Origin: Arthrobacter sp. PM3
GTDB lineage: Bacteria > Actinomycetota > Actinomycetes > Actinomycetales > Micrococcaceae
Assembly: GCF_003352915.1 (NCBI RefSeq)
Contig: NZ_CP022314.1
Location: 2,482,544 to 2,546,543, forward strand
Length of the DNA: 64,000 nucleotides
Direction of reading: 5' to 3'
The notes under the pieces were generated by a model, which worked only from the letters and a program-made list of their open reading frames with translations, ran no database searches and had not been told where the DNA came from. Positions 35,315 to 44,384 of the stretch are shown piece after piece. A program made the position numbers and the translations under genes. Numbering within the stretch: the stretch's first letter is position 1; every line of letters begins with the position of its first letter.

Positions 35315-35953
35315 ATGGCCGGTTCTGCGGGCGGCTCCGCCGGCATCCCTGCAGACAGCCCTGCGGACAGCAAGGTCTGGACGGAGTACAACGCCGCCCA
35401 AGCGACACGTGGTGTGCGCCCGCTCTGCCGCGCGGCCATGGCCTTCGCCGGTCCGGGGAACGGCCGCCGTGCCATCGACCTTGGGTGCGGGGCTGGCAAA
35501 GAAACCCTGGCGCTGCTCGACGCCGGCTGGCGGGTTCTCGCCGTCGACTCACTGCCCGACACCCGGGAGCGGCTGCTCGGCATTGTGCCCGCGGCGCTCG
35601 CCGGACAGTTGGAAATTGAACTCAGCCCCTTTGAGCGGCTCCCCCCGCTCCCGGAAGCGGGGCTCATCCTGGCCAGCTATTCGCTGCCGTTCATCCATCC
35701 GGAGAACTTCGCCCGCGTCTGGCGGGTGCTGCTCGCGGCGCTGGCCCCATCGGGTGTCCTCGCAGTGAACCTCTTTGGTGAGCGGGACTCCTGGGCCGTC
35801 ATTCCCGACTGGAACTTCCATACCGAAGCCCAGGCCAAGGCCATGTTCCAGGGACTTGAGATCCTTGAGTTCGGGGTCTACGACGCCGACGGCCAATCCT
35901 TCCGCGGCCCCAAGCACTGGCACATTTTCGACGTCATCGCCCGGAAACCGTGA
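35315..35953 (+). CDS. Class I SAM-dependent methyltransferase
   Basis: The product is 212 aa, starting 4 bases after the lipid-kinase stop and probably co-transcribed. The SAM-binding motif RAIDLGCGAGKETLALL, acidic strand end LAVDS and motif IV-like LILASYSLPFIHPE are clear. It is a short class I fold without recognisable substrate domain; the C-terminus GPKHWHIFDVIARKP is like TehB/small methyltransferases. Confidence 0.85.
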   Translation: MAGSAGGSAGIPADSPADSKVWTEYNAAQATRGVRPLCRAAMAFAGPGNGRRAIDLGCGAGKETLALLDAGWRVLAVDSLPDTRERLLGIVPAALAGQLEIELSPFERLPPLPEAGLILASYSLPFIHPENFARVWRVLLAALAPSGVLAVNLFGERDSWAVIPDWNFHTEAQAKAMFQGLEILEFGVYDADGQSFRGPKHWHIFDVIARKP

Positions 35954-36136
35954 CGCGCCCGCTGAGTCGGTGTCACGCCACGCAGGCTTTCCCCGCCCGG
36001 CGGTGAGGTGTTCCGCGGGTTTCCGGGGAAGCCGGGCTGAGGGAGCGCCGAAAGACTGCCCTGCGTGACGCGGGAGCCCGTCCCGGCAGGTGACACCCGG
36101 TTCGATTCGCCCGGCGCCGTAGGACAGACTGTTGCC

Positions 36137-37501
36137 GTGAGCAACTCTCCCCGGACGGGCATCGCCGTCGCCGGTCTCAGCCTCGGCACGGCCCTGAACC
36201 CGCTGAACTCCTCGATGATCGCCGTGGCCCTGGTGGTGCTGCGCGCGGATTTCGGGCTCGACGTCGCCACGGTCACCTGGGTGATCACGGCGTTCTACCT
36301 CACCTCGGCGGCCGGGCAGCCGCTCATGGGCCGGCTGGCGGACCGCTTCGGCCCCCGCCGGCTGTTCATGCTTGGCATGGCCGTGGTCGCGGTGACGTGC
36401 GCGCTGGCTCCCTTCGCGCCGAACTTCGCCCTGCTCTGCGTGGCCCGTGCCTTCATGGCCCTTGGCACGGCGACCGCCTACCCGAGCGCCGTCGTCATGG
36501 TCGCGGCGCTGGCGCGGCAGGCGAACGTGAAGTCCACCCGGCCGCTGGGCCGGATCCAGATGGCGAACACGTCGGCGGCCGCGGTCGGTCCCGTGGTGGG
36601 CGGCCTGCTGGTGAGCCTGGTGGGGTGGCAGGCGCTGTTCCTGGTCAACGTCCCGCTCTCGCTCGCGGCCATCCTGCTGGTCCGGCAGTACGCCCCGGCC
36701 GACGAAGGGCGCGAACACGGCCGGGTCTCCGAGCTGCTGCGCGATTCGGACGTTCCCGGGATCCTGGCATTCCTTGGCGCCATGGTGCTGGTCATGATGG
36801 GGCTCCTCAACGTGGCGCCCGACTACCGCTGGTGGCTGCTCGGCGCCGGGTTCCTGCTGGCGGTGATGTTCGTCGGGCGCGAACTGCGCTTCAGCCCGCC
36901 GTTCCTGGACCTGCGGCTGCTGGGCCGCAACCGGCCGCTGCTGCTGGTCTACCTCGGCTTCGTGGTGTTCAGCGGCGTCTATTACTTCGCGTTCTTCGGC
37001 CTGCCGCAGCTGCTGCAGGAAGCCGGCGGCTACGATCCCGGCGTCGTGGGCCTGATGATGCTGCCGCTGGCGGCGATGTCGGTGCTGGTGACCCCGTTCG
37101 CGGTCCGCGCGATCGACCGCTTCGGCGTGAAGCGAGTGCTGGTGGCCGGCGTCGTGCTGCTCAACGTGGCGGCCGCGGCGATGTGGCTGCTGACGGCGTC
37201 GTTCGCCATCCCGCTCGTCATTGCGCTGACCGCCCTGATGGGCGTGCCTTACGGGGTGGTGGGCATTGCATCCAGCCAGGGCATGTACCTCTCCACCCGG
37301 CTCCGGGAACGCGGCGTGGCGGCCGGGATCTATCAGACGTGCCGGTACCTCGGCGCGATTACGGCCACCGTGCTGATCGGCATCTTCTACGGCACCGGCG
37401 TCACCCAGGCGAACTGGGGGCGGATGGTGTTCGTCATGCTGGGGCTCGGTGCCGTGGTGTTCGTGGTGTCGCTGCTGTGGCGGGAACGGGAACAGGTTTA
37501 G
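36137..37501 (+). CDS. MFS drug-efflux-type transporter (DHA2-like)
   Basis: About 454 aa from the GTG at 36137 (an in-frame GTG at 36065 would add 24 residues; neither has a strong ribosome binding site). Helix 1 has ALNPLNSSMIAVAL, and the loop 2-3 motif reads GRLADRFGPRRLF (family motif A). Motif C-like AVGPVVGGLLVSLVGW is present. There are about 14 hydrophobic segments, which favours the DHA2 class of H+ antiporters for drugs. No adjacent regulator was identified. Confidence 0.85.
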   Translation: MSNSPRTGIAVAGLSLGTALNPLNSSMIAVALVVLRADFGLDVATVTWVITAFYLTSAAGQPLMGRLADRFGPRRLFMLGMAVVAVTCALAPFAPNFALLCVARAFMALGTATAYPSAVVMVAALARQANVKSTRPLGRIQMANTSAAAVGPVVGGLLVSLVGWQALFLVNVPLSLAAILLVRQYAPADEGREHGRVSELLRDSDVPGILAFLGAMVLVMMGLLNVAPDYRWWLLGAGFLLAVMFVGRELRFSPPFLDLRLLGRNRPLLLVYLGFVVFSGVYYFAFFGLPQLLQEAGGYDPGVVGLMMLPLAAMSVLVTPFAVRAIDRFGVKRVLVAGVVLLNVAAAAMWLLTASFAIPLVIALTALMGVPYGVVGIASSQGMYLSTRLRERGVAAGIYQTCRYLGAITATVLIGIFYGTGVTQANWGRMVFVMLGLGAVVFVVSLLWREREQV

Positions 37502-37566
37502 GGAAGGTACGACGGCGGCAGCCGGCGCGGGCGCTCAGGTCGCGGGCGCGCGCGGCGCGGGACTCA

Positions 37567-38475
37567 CTACAACCAGGCCTGCACAAAGCCGCCGCGCTGC
37601 TCGTCCGGAGAACCGGCGGTGCCGGAGGGCCCAGCGCCGGGGTCTCCGGCGTCGGGGTTCAGGGAGATGCGGCGGCCGTACCGCGAGCACAGCTCCTGGA
37701 CCGTGTGCCGGGTGCAGCGCCAGCCGGCCTCCTCCAGGACCCGGGCCGGATCCGGCGGGTCGGTCCGTGCTAGGAGTTCGGTCATCGGCAGCCCGGTCCG
37801 GTCGCTGAACTCGCGCAGCTGGGCCTCGAAATCGTCCGTGCGGGGCAGGGCGACGGCGCGTTCGATCACGGCCCGCGACCCCGGCGCCGACAACGCCACG
37901 ACCTCCGTCAGGGTCTGGAGCTGGGCGTCGGAGTCGAGATAGGGCAGCAGACCCTCGATGACCCAGGTGGTGGCCTGGTCCGGGTCGAAGCCGGCGGCAC
38001 GGAGCGGCCCGCCCCACGGCAGGGAGAGGTCGGCCGGCACGGACACGAGCTCGCACCCCGGCTCCGCCGCGAGCCCGGCCATCACCCCGGCCTTGAACCC
38101 CAGAACGCCGCCGAGGTCCAGTTCCAGCAGACGGGCGCCGTCCTGCCAGGGGAGCCGGTAGGCGCGGGTGTCCAGCCCGGCGCCGAGGATCACGGTCTGG
38201 CCGGTCGGGTCGCCGGATGAGAGGATGTCGTCAATGAAGCGGGTCCGCATGCCGATGTAGGTCGAGGCCAGCAGGAGCGGGTGCTGCAGCGGGGGAGCAT
38301 CCTGCGGTTCCGCCGGCCACGCGACCGGCAGATCAAGCGAGGACTGTGCACCGTCCACCAGGGCCGCGGCGAAAGGATCGGCCATCAGCCTGTCCGGGCG
38401 GGTCGTCTCCACCGCCCGTCCGGCCGCGACCGCCACGGCCGTCATGGGTAGCCCCTGGCATTCCAGACCTGTCAC
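37567..38475 (-). CDS. SAM-dependent methyltransferase, LCM/TIGR00027-like
   Basis: The product is 302 aa from a GTG at 38475 chosen because GAGGAGG lies 7 bases upstream; an ATG at 38505 has none. It begins LECQGLPMTAVAVAAGRAVET and contains LADPFA-like MADPFAAALVDG, VILGAGLDTRAYRLPW (SAM site) and WVIEGLLPYL, the pattern of leucine carboxyl methyltransferase-like proteins found in many copies in mycobacteria. Role unknown. Confidence 0.88.
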   Translation of the reverse strand: MTGLECQGLPMTAVAVAAGRAVETTRPDRLMADPFAAALVDGAQSSLDLPVAWPAEPQDAPPLQHPLLLASTYIGMRTRFIDDILSSGDPTGQTVILGAGLDTRAYRLPWQDGARLLELDLGGVLGFKAGVMAGLAAEPGCELVSVPADLSLPWGGPLRAAGFDPDQATTWVIEGLLPYLDSDAQLQTLTEVVALSAPGSRAVIERAVALPRTDDFEAQLREFSDRTGLPMTELLARTDPPDPARVLEEAGWRCTRHTVQELCSRYGRRISLNPDAGDPGAGPSGTAGSPDEQRGGFVQAWL

Positions 38476-38588
38476 TGCCGGACCTCCTCGCTCGTGTGGT
38501 GCCATCCTTGCACAGCGGCTAAAACAGCCGGGCCCTGGCCGGTTCGTGTTCGCCGAGAGCGGCCCTAGTTGGCCGTGCCGGGAGTGTC

Positions 38589-38617
38589 TTGACAGCCCCG
38601 AAGGCCCGGAATACGGT
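38589..38617 (+). promoter_or_regulatory. Putative sigma-70-type promoter for the SnoaL-like gene
   Basis: TTGACA (38589-38594), a 17-base spacer and TACGGT (38612-38617) form a near-consensus promoter. It would give an unusually long leader of about 135 bases before the ATG at 38760, with a small GC hairpin CGGGCACCTCCGCCCG near its start. The rest of the 284-base gap back to 38476 shows nothing recognisable. Confidence 0.55.
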
Positions 38618-38759
38618 CGGCCTTAACGGGCACCTCCGCCCGTATCCGCATAGTTCCAGCGCATCACTCACGCGCCTTTTACGGGCGCTTCTGCCGCGCA
38701 CCCATGGACAGTGTCCGGCGGAAAATCACACCGGTCTCTTGCACCCTAAGGAGTCCACC

Positions 38760-39170
38760 ATGTCCACGAGTTTGATCAACCGTTTTTACGCAGAAGTCCT
38801 CTCCGGCGGTAACGTCGCGCTTGTCGACGAAATGGTCACGGACGACTTCCTCGACCACGAGCTCGCCCTTCCGGGCCAGCCGCCGGGCAAGGACGGCGCC
38901 AAGTTCTTCGCGAACACCATCCGCTCCGCCTTCCCGGACATCGCGGTCAAGGCGGCCGAGCCCGTCGTGTCCGACGGTACTTTCGAAGCCCTCCATGTGG
39001 TCCTGACCGGCACGCACCAGGGCGAACTGATGGGAATCGCGCCCACCGGCAAGACTGTCGAGTTCGACGCGACGGACATCATCCGGATCCAGGACGGCAA
39101 AATCGCCGAGCACTGGGGAACCACGGACACCATGACCCTCATGCAGCAGATCGGGGCTGTTCCGGAGTAA
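38760..39170 (+). CDS. SnoaL-like / ester cyclase family protein
   Basis: The product is 136 aa; AAGGAG precedes the ATG by 6 bases. Single NTF2-like fold: INRFYAEVLSGGNVALVDEMVTDDF, HTGT-like VLTGTHQGELMGIAPTGKTVEF and IIRIQDGKIAEHWG, where the late His/Trp pair is typical of SnoaL polyketide-cyclase relatives. Usually an isomerase or cyclase-like protein of unknown substrate. Confidence 0.88.
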   Translation: MSTSLINRFYAEVLSGGNVALVDEMVTDDFLDHELALPGQPPGKDGAKFFANTIRSAFPDIAVKAAEPVVSDGTFEALHVVLTGTHQGELMGIAPTGKTVEFDATDIIRIQDGKIAEHWGTTDTMTLMQQIGAVPE

Positions 39171-39181
39171 GGGGCCGTACC

Positions 39182-39922
39182 CTAAGCGCGGCCCACCGCT
39201 TCTTCCTCGACGGTCCCGGCGGGCAGGGGAGCACCCTCCTGCCCACGGGGCCGCGCGGCGCCACCGGTCAGGGCCACGCCCAGGGTGAGCAGTGCGGTGA
39301 GCAGCACGCCGAAGCCCGGATGCACGTGCAGGAGCGCCGCACCTGCGGTGGCGCCGGCCAGGATGAGCACGACGGCGCCCAGCCGGCGGCCCGCGTGCGC
39401 GCCGTTGCCGCCGCCGAACCGGGAATCGGCGGCCAGCCCGGTCAGCGTCGAGGTGACCACCACGGTGGTGACGTCCTTGACGCTGAGGTGCCGGGCCGTG
39501 GCTGCCTGGATGCCCATCGCGACCGCCAGCGCGCCCGTAATGCCCAGGGTAACGGGGTCACCGGCGTGCGGGGCGTGGAAGAACAGGACGACGGCGACTC
39601 CCGCCATCGCGGTGCCGACGGCGGTCAGCAGGGCGGTGGTCCGCCGGCTCCAGCCTGCCGCTTCGGGCCGGAAGGCCCGGCCGGCGATCACAGCGCCGAG
39701 CATGAAACAGGCCAGCGCAATCGACGGGCCGACCACCGGCAGGTTGTCGGCGCCGATCAGGGCCATGCCCAGGATGACGACGTTGCCGGTCATGTTGCCG
39801 GTGAAGACCCGGTCCAGGCCCAGGTAGCCGACGGCGTCGATGACCCCGGTGGAGAACGTCAGCACGAGCATGAGGATCAGATGCAAACGGGCCGGCTCGG
39901 TGGACTTCAATTTTTGCAGCAT
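39182..39922 (-). CDS. YoaK family (DUF1275) membrane protein
   Basis: The product is 246 aa with about six membrane helices. Family pattern: FSTGVIDAVGYLGLDRVFTGNMTGNVVILGMAL at the start, then VAMGIQAATARHLSVKDVTTVVVTSTLTGL. DUF1275 proteins are small permease-like proteins of unknown function. It converges with the SnoaL-like gene with an 11-base gap. Confidence 0.9.
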   Translation of the reverse strand: MLQKLKSTEPARLHLILMLVLTFSTGVIDAVGYLGLDRVFTGNMTGNVVILGMALIGADNLPVVGPSIALACFMLGAVIAGRAFRPEAAGWSRRTTALLTAVGTAMAGVAVVLFFHAPHAGDPVTLGITGALAVAMGIQAATARHLSVKDVTTVVVTSTLTGLAADSRFGGGNGAHAGRRLGAVVLILAGATAGAALLHVHPGFGVLLTALLTLGVALTGGAARPRGQEGAPLPAGTVEEEAVGRA

Positions 39923-39966
39923 CGGTTCACTCTTCCCGGTTCGTGGCCAGCCGTTGAAGGGGGCGG

Positions 39967-40560
39967 TCAGGCGATGACGTCCGCGGTCAGCCGCTCGCCG
40001 TTGAAGAATTCAAGGTTCCAGCCGTCCGCGGGGTGGTGGTGTGCCAGGTTGAGCACGGCGTTCTCGATGCCCGGCAGGGTGCGGCCGGCAACGCGGCTCA
40101 GGCTCACCCGGAGCAGCGAGCCGTGCGCGACAACCAGGACGCGGCCGCCGCGGTATTCCTCGGCCAGAGCCTCCAGTGCGGCCACCCCGCGCCCGGCTGC
40201 GGCGTCGTCGCTTTCGGCGCCCCGGAACCCGCCGGGAATGCGCAGGGCGTCGAGCTCCGGGCCGTCCTGCAGGCCCTCCGCCGGGCCGTAATAACGTTCC
40301 GTCAGCTCCGGGACGCGCCGGGCCACGTTGAGCCCGAGCCCCGCGGCGATCAGGTCAGCGGTTTCCGCGGCACGGCTCAGCGGCGAGGACACGATCGCGT
40401 CCCATTCGTACCCCGACAGTACGGCCACGGCGTCCCGCGCCTGGGCCCGTCCGACGTCGTTCAGCGGAATATCAGTGGATCCCTGCAGCCGGCGCTGCGC
40501 ATTCCAGTCGGTCTGGCCGTGGCGGATGAGCGCGAAAGTTGTAAGGGTCATGGCTTCCAT
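39967..40560 (-). CDS. Histidine phosphatase family protein
   Basis: The product is 197 aa from the ATG at 40560; a second ATG at 40551 is equally likely. It contains the RHG phosphate pocket ALIRHGQTDWNAQRRLQGSTD, SSPLSRAAETADLI, the proton donor region TERYYGPAEG and the second His in VVAHGSLLR. This is the broad phosphoglycerate-mutase-like branch, usually phosphatases such as glucosyl-3-phosphoglycerate or phosphatidate types. Substrate unassigned. The REP-like palindrome at 40667 lies upstream of it. Confidence 0.9.
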   Translation of the reverse strand: MEAMTLTTFALIRHGQTDWNAQRRLQGSTDIPLNDVGRAQARDAVAVLSGYEWDAIVSSPLSRAAETADLIAAGLGLNVARRVPELTERYYGPAEGLQDGPELDALRIPGGFRGAESDDAAAGRGVAALEALAEEYRGGRVLVVAHGSLLRVSLSRVAGRTLPGIENAVLNLAHHHPADGWNLEFFNGERLTADVIA

Positions 40561-40666
40561 TCTGCCCTGAGAGAGGCTGGGCCCGGAAAGACGGTCCCAT
40601 GAGGGCAACTACGGCCTCGTTGTTGCGCTGAACCACGACCGACCAGGGCCACAGAACCGCCTTCAC

Positions 40667-40732
40667 AGCAACGCGGAGTCACTTCCAGCCCATCCGGAGG
40701 GCATTTATGGGCGCTAAGTGACCCCGCGTTGG
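40667..40732. repeat. Dispersed intergenic palindrome, copy 2
   Basis: Arms AGCAACGCGGAGTCA (40667-40681) and TGACCCCGCGTTG (40719-40731) flank GCCCATCCGGAGGGCATTTA and GGGCGCTAAG. One base in the left arm differs from copy 1, but the core is closer to copy 3. It lies just downstream of the DeoR gene, the end of the sugar-acid operon, so it is placed as a terminator. Confidence 0.9.
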
Positions 40733-40752
40733 CGCCGTATGGCAGCCGTGCG

Positions 40753-41538
40753 TCAGGCGGCCTGCGCCGGGGACACCTCGACCACCTTGACCGTTACGCC
40801 GGACTGCCGGAAGAGTTCAACCTGTTCCGGGTCCGCGCGGTTGTCCGTGACGAGGATCCAGGGTGCGGGCAGCCGGACCCAGGCGTGGAAGGGGCGCTTG
40901 CCGAGTTTGGTGGAATCGGCGAGCACGTAGACGGTGTTGCCGCGGCGGGCCATGAGTTCCTTGAGCCGGGTCTGCGCCTGGTCGGCCTCGCACAGGCCCG
41001 CGTCCACCGTCACGGCGTCCGCGCCGAGGAACACCCGGTCGAAGCTCATCCGCTCCAGCGCCGCCTCGGCAATCGGACCCACGAAGGTCTGGCTGAGCCC
41101 GCGGAGCCGGCCGCCCAGGCAGTCCACCTGGATGCCCGGCGAGTCGGCGAGCTCCTGCAGCGTGTTGATGCCCGGGGTGGTGACAGACAGGTTGTCCCGG
41201 TCCCGGAGGGCATGCGCCATAGCCCCGACGGTGGAGCCGCCGTCGAGCAGGATGTTCTCGCCGTCCTTCACCTCGGACGCCGCCCACGCGGCGATGGCGT
41301 GCTTCTGTTCGAAGGCCTCCCCGGTGCGCTGCCGCAGGGACGGCTCGGGGTGGGCGCCCAGGGCGACGGCGCCGCCGTAGGTGCGGGCGAGCTTCCCCTG
41401 TTCGTTCAGCACGGCCAGGTCCCGGCGGATCGTCGAGGCGGTGACGGCGAAATGCCGCGACAGCTCCTCCACGGAGGCCAGGCCCGTGGTCACCGCGAGG
41501 TGGTAAATCTCTTCGCGCCGTGCTTTGGCGGTCGTCAT
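40753..41538 (-). CDS. DeoR/GlpR family transcriptional regulator
   Basis: The product is 261 aa; AGAGGG lies 6 bases before the ATG. N-terminal winged helix: RREEIYHLAVTTGLASVEEL then HFAVTASTIRRDLAVLNEQG, the DeoR signature. The C-terminal sugar-phosphate sensor has ILLDGGSTVGAMA, RVFLGADAVTVDAGL and LADSTKLGKRPFHAW. Regulators of this family respond to phosphorylated sugars or sugar acids. As last gene of the operon it is the best candidate to control it. Confidence 0.93.
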   Translation of the reverse strand: MTTAKARREEIYHLAVTTGLASVEELSRHFAVTASTIRRDLAVLNEQGKLARTYGGAVALGAHPEPSLRQRTGEAFEQKHAIAAWAASEVKDGENILLDGGSTVGAMAHALRDRDNLSVTTPGINTLQELADSPGIQVDCLGGRLRGLSQTFVGPIAEAALERMSFDRVFLGADAVTVDAGLCEADQAQTRLKELMARRGNTVYVLADSTKLGKRPFHAWVRLPAPWILVTDNRADPEQVELFRQSGVTVKVVEVSPAQAA

Positions 41539-41611
41539 CGTTGGCCCTCTTTCACCGGATGCACCCCTCGGTACATCGCTCTCATGCTATTTGGCGCCGC
41601 CGCACATCGTT

Positions 41612-42292
41612 TCACAGCGACGCGCCGCCGCAGATCACGTAGTTCTGCCCCGTGATGGACTTCCCGTGGCTGCCCAGCAGGAAGCCGGCGAGCGCGGCCA
41701 CGTCCTCCGGGTCCACCAACTGCCCCAGGGCGGGCATGATCGGCGGTGTGGCGGACCGGCCCGGATCCGCCAGCATCGGCGTGTCCGTGGGGCCTGGGGA
41801 GAGCACGTTGACAGTGATGCCGCGGGGTGCCAGTTCCTGCGCCCAGGTCCGGCCCATGCCGAGCAGGGCCGCCTTGGTGGCCGCGTACTGGCTCTTGCCG
41901 GGGGCGCCGGTGGAGGTGCGGCTGCCCAGCAGGAGTACGCGGCCGCCGTCGGGCATGTTCGGCACCAGGGCGTTGGCCAGGGTGCTCGCGGCCGCCACAT
42001 GGACGGTGAACATCCCGGCCAGCGCCGCCGGATCCAGTTCGCCCAGGAGGGCGGTCCGCTGGAAGCCGGCGGCGTGGACCAAGGCGTTCGCCGGGGCTAG
42101 GTCCTCGACAACCTCGGCCAGGGACGCCGGGTCCGCGAGGTCCGCGGGCCGCCACTGGAAGCCCGGGCCGAGTTCGGGTTTGCTCCGGCTGAGCCCGGTC
42201 ACCTGCCAGCCGTCGGCCAGCAGCCGGGCGGCAATGGCCTTGCCGATCCCGGAGCTGCAGCCGGTGACGACGGCGTGCGGCGTGCTGCTCAC
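41612..42292 (-). CDS. Short-chain dehydrogenase/reductase of the sugar-acid operon
   Basis: The product is 226 aa from the GTG at 42292, which overlaps the preceding stop (GTGA). Cofactor loop VVTGCSSGIGKAIAARLL and an Arg after strand 2 (SRSKPEL) favour NADP(H). Catalytic Ser is in LLLGSRTST and the Tyr/Lys pair in YAATKAALLG. C-terminus ITGQNYVICGGASL is the usual SDR ending. Probably oxidises or reduces a sugar-acid intermediate. Confidence 0.88.
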   Translation of the reverse strand: MSSTPHAVVTGCSSGIGKAIAARLLADGWQVTGLSRSKPELGPGFQWRPADLADPASLAEVVEDLAPANALVHAAGFQRTALLGELDPAALAGMFTVHVAAASTLANALVPNMPDGGRVLLLGSRTSTGAPGKSQYAATKAALLGMGRTWAQELAPRGITVNVLSPGPTDTPMLADPGRSATPPIMPALGQLVDPEDVAALAGFLLGSHGKSITGQNYVICGGASL

Positions 42293-43569
42293 TGGAGGTC
42301 GCCGCCCGGCGTGCTGGTTCCCCCATACGCCCACTGCGGATCCACCCGCACGTACTTGATGGCCTGCCGGAAGTAGGTGTAGGCGATGTTGAGGGCGCCG
42401 TCCGGGCCCTGATGGATGGACGGGTAGGAGTATTCGCGGTTCAGCCCGTCGCGGGAGTTGTTGGACAGGCAGTAGCCGTCGCCGACGTCGAGGTTCCGGC
42501 GGATGGGCCAGCTGCGGCCGGAGTCCTCGGAGATCGCCAGCGTCATGGGGGACCGCGGGGTGCCCCAGAAGGCCTTCCGCTCGCCCTCAGAACCGCCGCC
42601 CGGAACCGAACCATCGGTGACCACGGGTTCGGTGATCCGGCCCTGTTCGTCGGCGAGGCCGTCGTCGTCGATCTCGTCGTAGAGCGAGAGCCGCCGCTCG
42701 GTGGAGGCCTCGGCCCGGCTGTGGTTGTAGACCAGGGCCAGCCGGCCGTCCGCGAGGGCGGTGAACTGGATGGAGGAGTTGTTGTTCGGCAGTTCGGTGG
42801 CGACCGGTTCGCTCCAGGTGGTGCCGCCGTCGGTGGACCGGGATTCGTAGATCGAGTCGGCCCAGCGGCTGCGGAACAGGGCCAGCAGGGACCCGTCGGC
42901 CACGGGCTGGATGTTCATGTGGACGCAGCCCAAGCTCCCCGGGAGGACATGCTCAGTCCAGGTGGCGCCGGCGTCGTCGGAAATCATGACGGCGCTGTCG
43001 TCGCTGTTGCCCACCCACTTCTCGCCGGGCGTGGTGATGCAGCGGAAGATCGGGATGATCAGCCGGCCGGACGGCAGCACCACGGGCAGCTGCCGCACGA
43101 ATACGCCGCCGGTCTCGTTGGCCGCGAACAGGGTCTCCACCGGACCCCAGGTCCGTCCGCTGTCCGTGGAGATCCGACGGCGGACCTCGGCGGTGTCCTG
43201 GTTGCCCGCCTTCTGCGCGGTGTACAGGAGCCACAGCCGGTTGTCCGGGGCGGCGAACAGGATGGGGTTCTGCTCGGAGCGGGTGGGGTCGTCGGAGAGC
43301 TGTTCGGCTTCCGACCACTGGCGGCTGCCGGGCTCCAGGGTGGAGAACCAGATCGAGATGTCCGGCACGCCTTCCTGGGTGCCGCCGAACCAGACGCAGC
43401 CGAGCCGGCCGTCGGGCAGCGTCAGCAGGTTCGCGGCGTGGCTCTGCACGGTGGGCGCCGGCAGGTACGCGTACTGGCTGCCGCCGGCGTCCCTGACCTC
43501 GCCGTCGGGCGTGATGGTGGAGTAGGCAGATGCGGGCGCGTCGGTTGAAGTCGCGTCAGTTGAAAACAC
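42289..43569 (-). CDS. Cytosolic BNR/sialidase-like six-bladed propeller protein
   Basis: The product is 426 aa from a GTG at 43569. Four Asp-boxes (S/T-x-D-x-G-x-T/S-W) are visible at about 134-141, 197-204, 245-252 and 347-354 (STDSGRTW, SDDAGATW, STDGGTTW, SEDSGRSW). FRIP-like Arg region is absent; the N-terminal Arg positions are not obvious. There is no signal peptide, so it acts inside the cell. BNR_2 proteins of this type occur in sugar-acid clusters and are commonly labelled exo-alpha-sialidase without proof. In this operon a hydrolase or lactonase/isomerase of an imported sialoside-like or uronide-like glycoside is plausible. Confidence 0.8.
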   Translation of the reverse strand: MFSTDATSTDAPASAYSTITPDGEVRDAGGSQYAYLPAPTVQSHAANLLTLPDGRLGCVWFGGTQEGVPDISIWFSTLEPGSRQWSEAEQLSDDPTRSEQNPILFAAPDNRLWLLYTAQKAGNQDTAEVRRRISTDSGRTWGPVETLFAANETGGVFVRQLPVVLPSGRLIIPIFRCITTPGEKWVGNSDDSAVMISDDAGATWTEHVLPGSLGCVHMNIQPVADGSLLALFRSRWADSIYESRSTDGGTTWSEPVATELPNNNSSIQFTALADGRLALVYNHSRAEASTERRLSLYDEIDDDGLADEQGRITEPVVTDGSVPGGGSEGERKAFWGTPRSPMTLAISEDSGRSWPIRRNLDVGDGYCLSNNSRDGLNREYSYPSIHQGPDGALNIAYTYFRQAIKYVRVDPQWAYGGTSTPGGDLQ

Positions 43570-43572
43570 AGG

Positions 43573-44349
43573 TCAGTCCTTTGCGGTTGCGGCGGCCAGG
43601 TGCGCCTTGGCGGCCAGCTCCAGGTGGGTGAGGTCGGAGGCGACCGTGGCGAAGGTGTAGCCCTGGCGCAGCCGGAGCGCGGCCGCCTCCCCGGCCGGGG
43701 TGTGGATGCCGGCGGCCACCCCGGCGGAAGCGGCGGCCTCCGCGATGGTCTCCAGCGCGGCGTTGAACTCGGCGTCGACGGCGGGGTCACCGGGGTAGGC
43801 GCCGCCCACGGCGATGCACAGGTCCGAGGGGCCCACGTAGATGCCGTCCAGCCCGGGGGTTGCGCAGATTTCCTTGACGTTGGCCAGCCCCTCCGGGGTC
43901 TCGATCATCGCGAAGACCAGGGTGGCGGCGTTGGCTTCGGCGGGGACCGGGCCGATCCGCAGGGCCGAGCGCATGGGCCCGTAGGAGCGCCCGCCCAGCG
44001 GCGGGTACTTGGCCGCGGCGACGGCCGCGGCGGCGTCCGCCGCGGTGTTGACGAGCGGGACGATCACGCCGACGGCGCCGGCGTCGAGCGCTTTGCCGAT
44101 CGCGGTGAAGTCGTTGGCCTCCACCCGCACCATGCCGACGGCGGTGTGCCCGGCGTCGATCGCCATGAGCCCGTTCAGCACGCCCGAGTAGCCCAGCAGC
44201 CCGTGCTGTGCGTCCAGCGCGACGTAGTCGTAGCCGAGCCGGCCGATGCGCTCGGTGGCGACCGGTGCGTCCAGGACGGCCCAGTAGCCGATCGCGCGCT
44301 CGCGGGCGCGGATCCTGCGGGCGAATTCGGTAGCGAGTTCAGATGTCAT
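43573..44349 (-). CDS. HpcH/HpaI-type class II aldolase
   Basis: The product is 258 aa from the ATG at 44349. Family pattern: IGYWAVLDAPVATERIGRLGYDYVALDAQHG, NDFTAIGKALDAGAVGVIVP, FAMIETPEGLANVKEICATP (metal Glu) and DGIYVGPSDLCIAVGG (metal Asp). These enzymes cleave 2-keto-3-deoxy sugar acids or related aldols to pyruvate plus an aldehyde. It sits between the aldo/keto reductase and propeller genes, where it would cut the oxidised or dehydrated acid. Confidence 0.9.
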   Translation of the reverse strand: MTSELATEFARRIRARERAIGYWAVLDAPVATERIGRLGYDYVALDAQHGLLGYSGVLNGLMAIDAGHTAVGMVRVEANDFTAIGKALDAGAVGVIVPLVNTAADAAAAVAAAKYPPLGGRSYGPMRSALRIGPVPAEANAATLVFAMIETPEGLANVKEICATPGLDGIYVGPSDLCIAVGGAYPGDPAVDAEFNAALETIAEAAASAGVAAGIHTPAGEAAALRLRQGYTFATVASDLTHLELAAKAHLAAATAKD

Positions 44350-44384
44350 GTCTTCTGCCTTCAGGTCTCGGAAATCAGCGGGAG

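Noticed and set aside
42289..43569. Calling the propeller protein a true secreted sialidase
   Set aside because: There is no signal peptide and no recognisable FRIP arginine motif; Asp-boxes alone are shared by many propellers.
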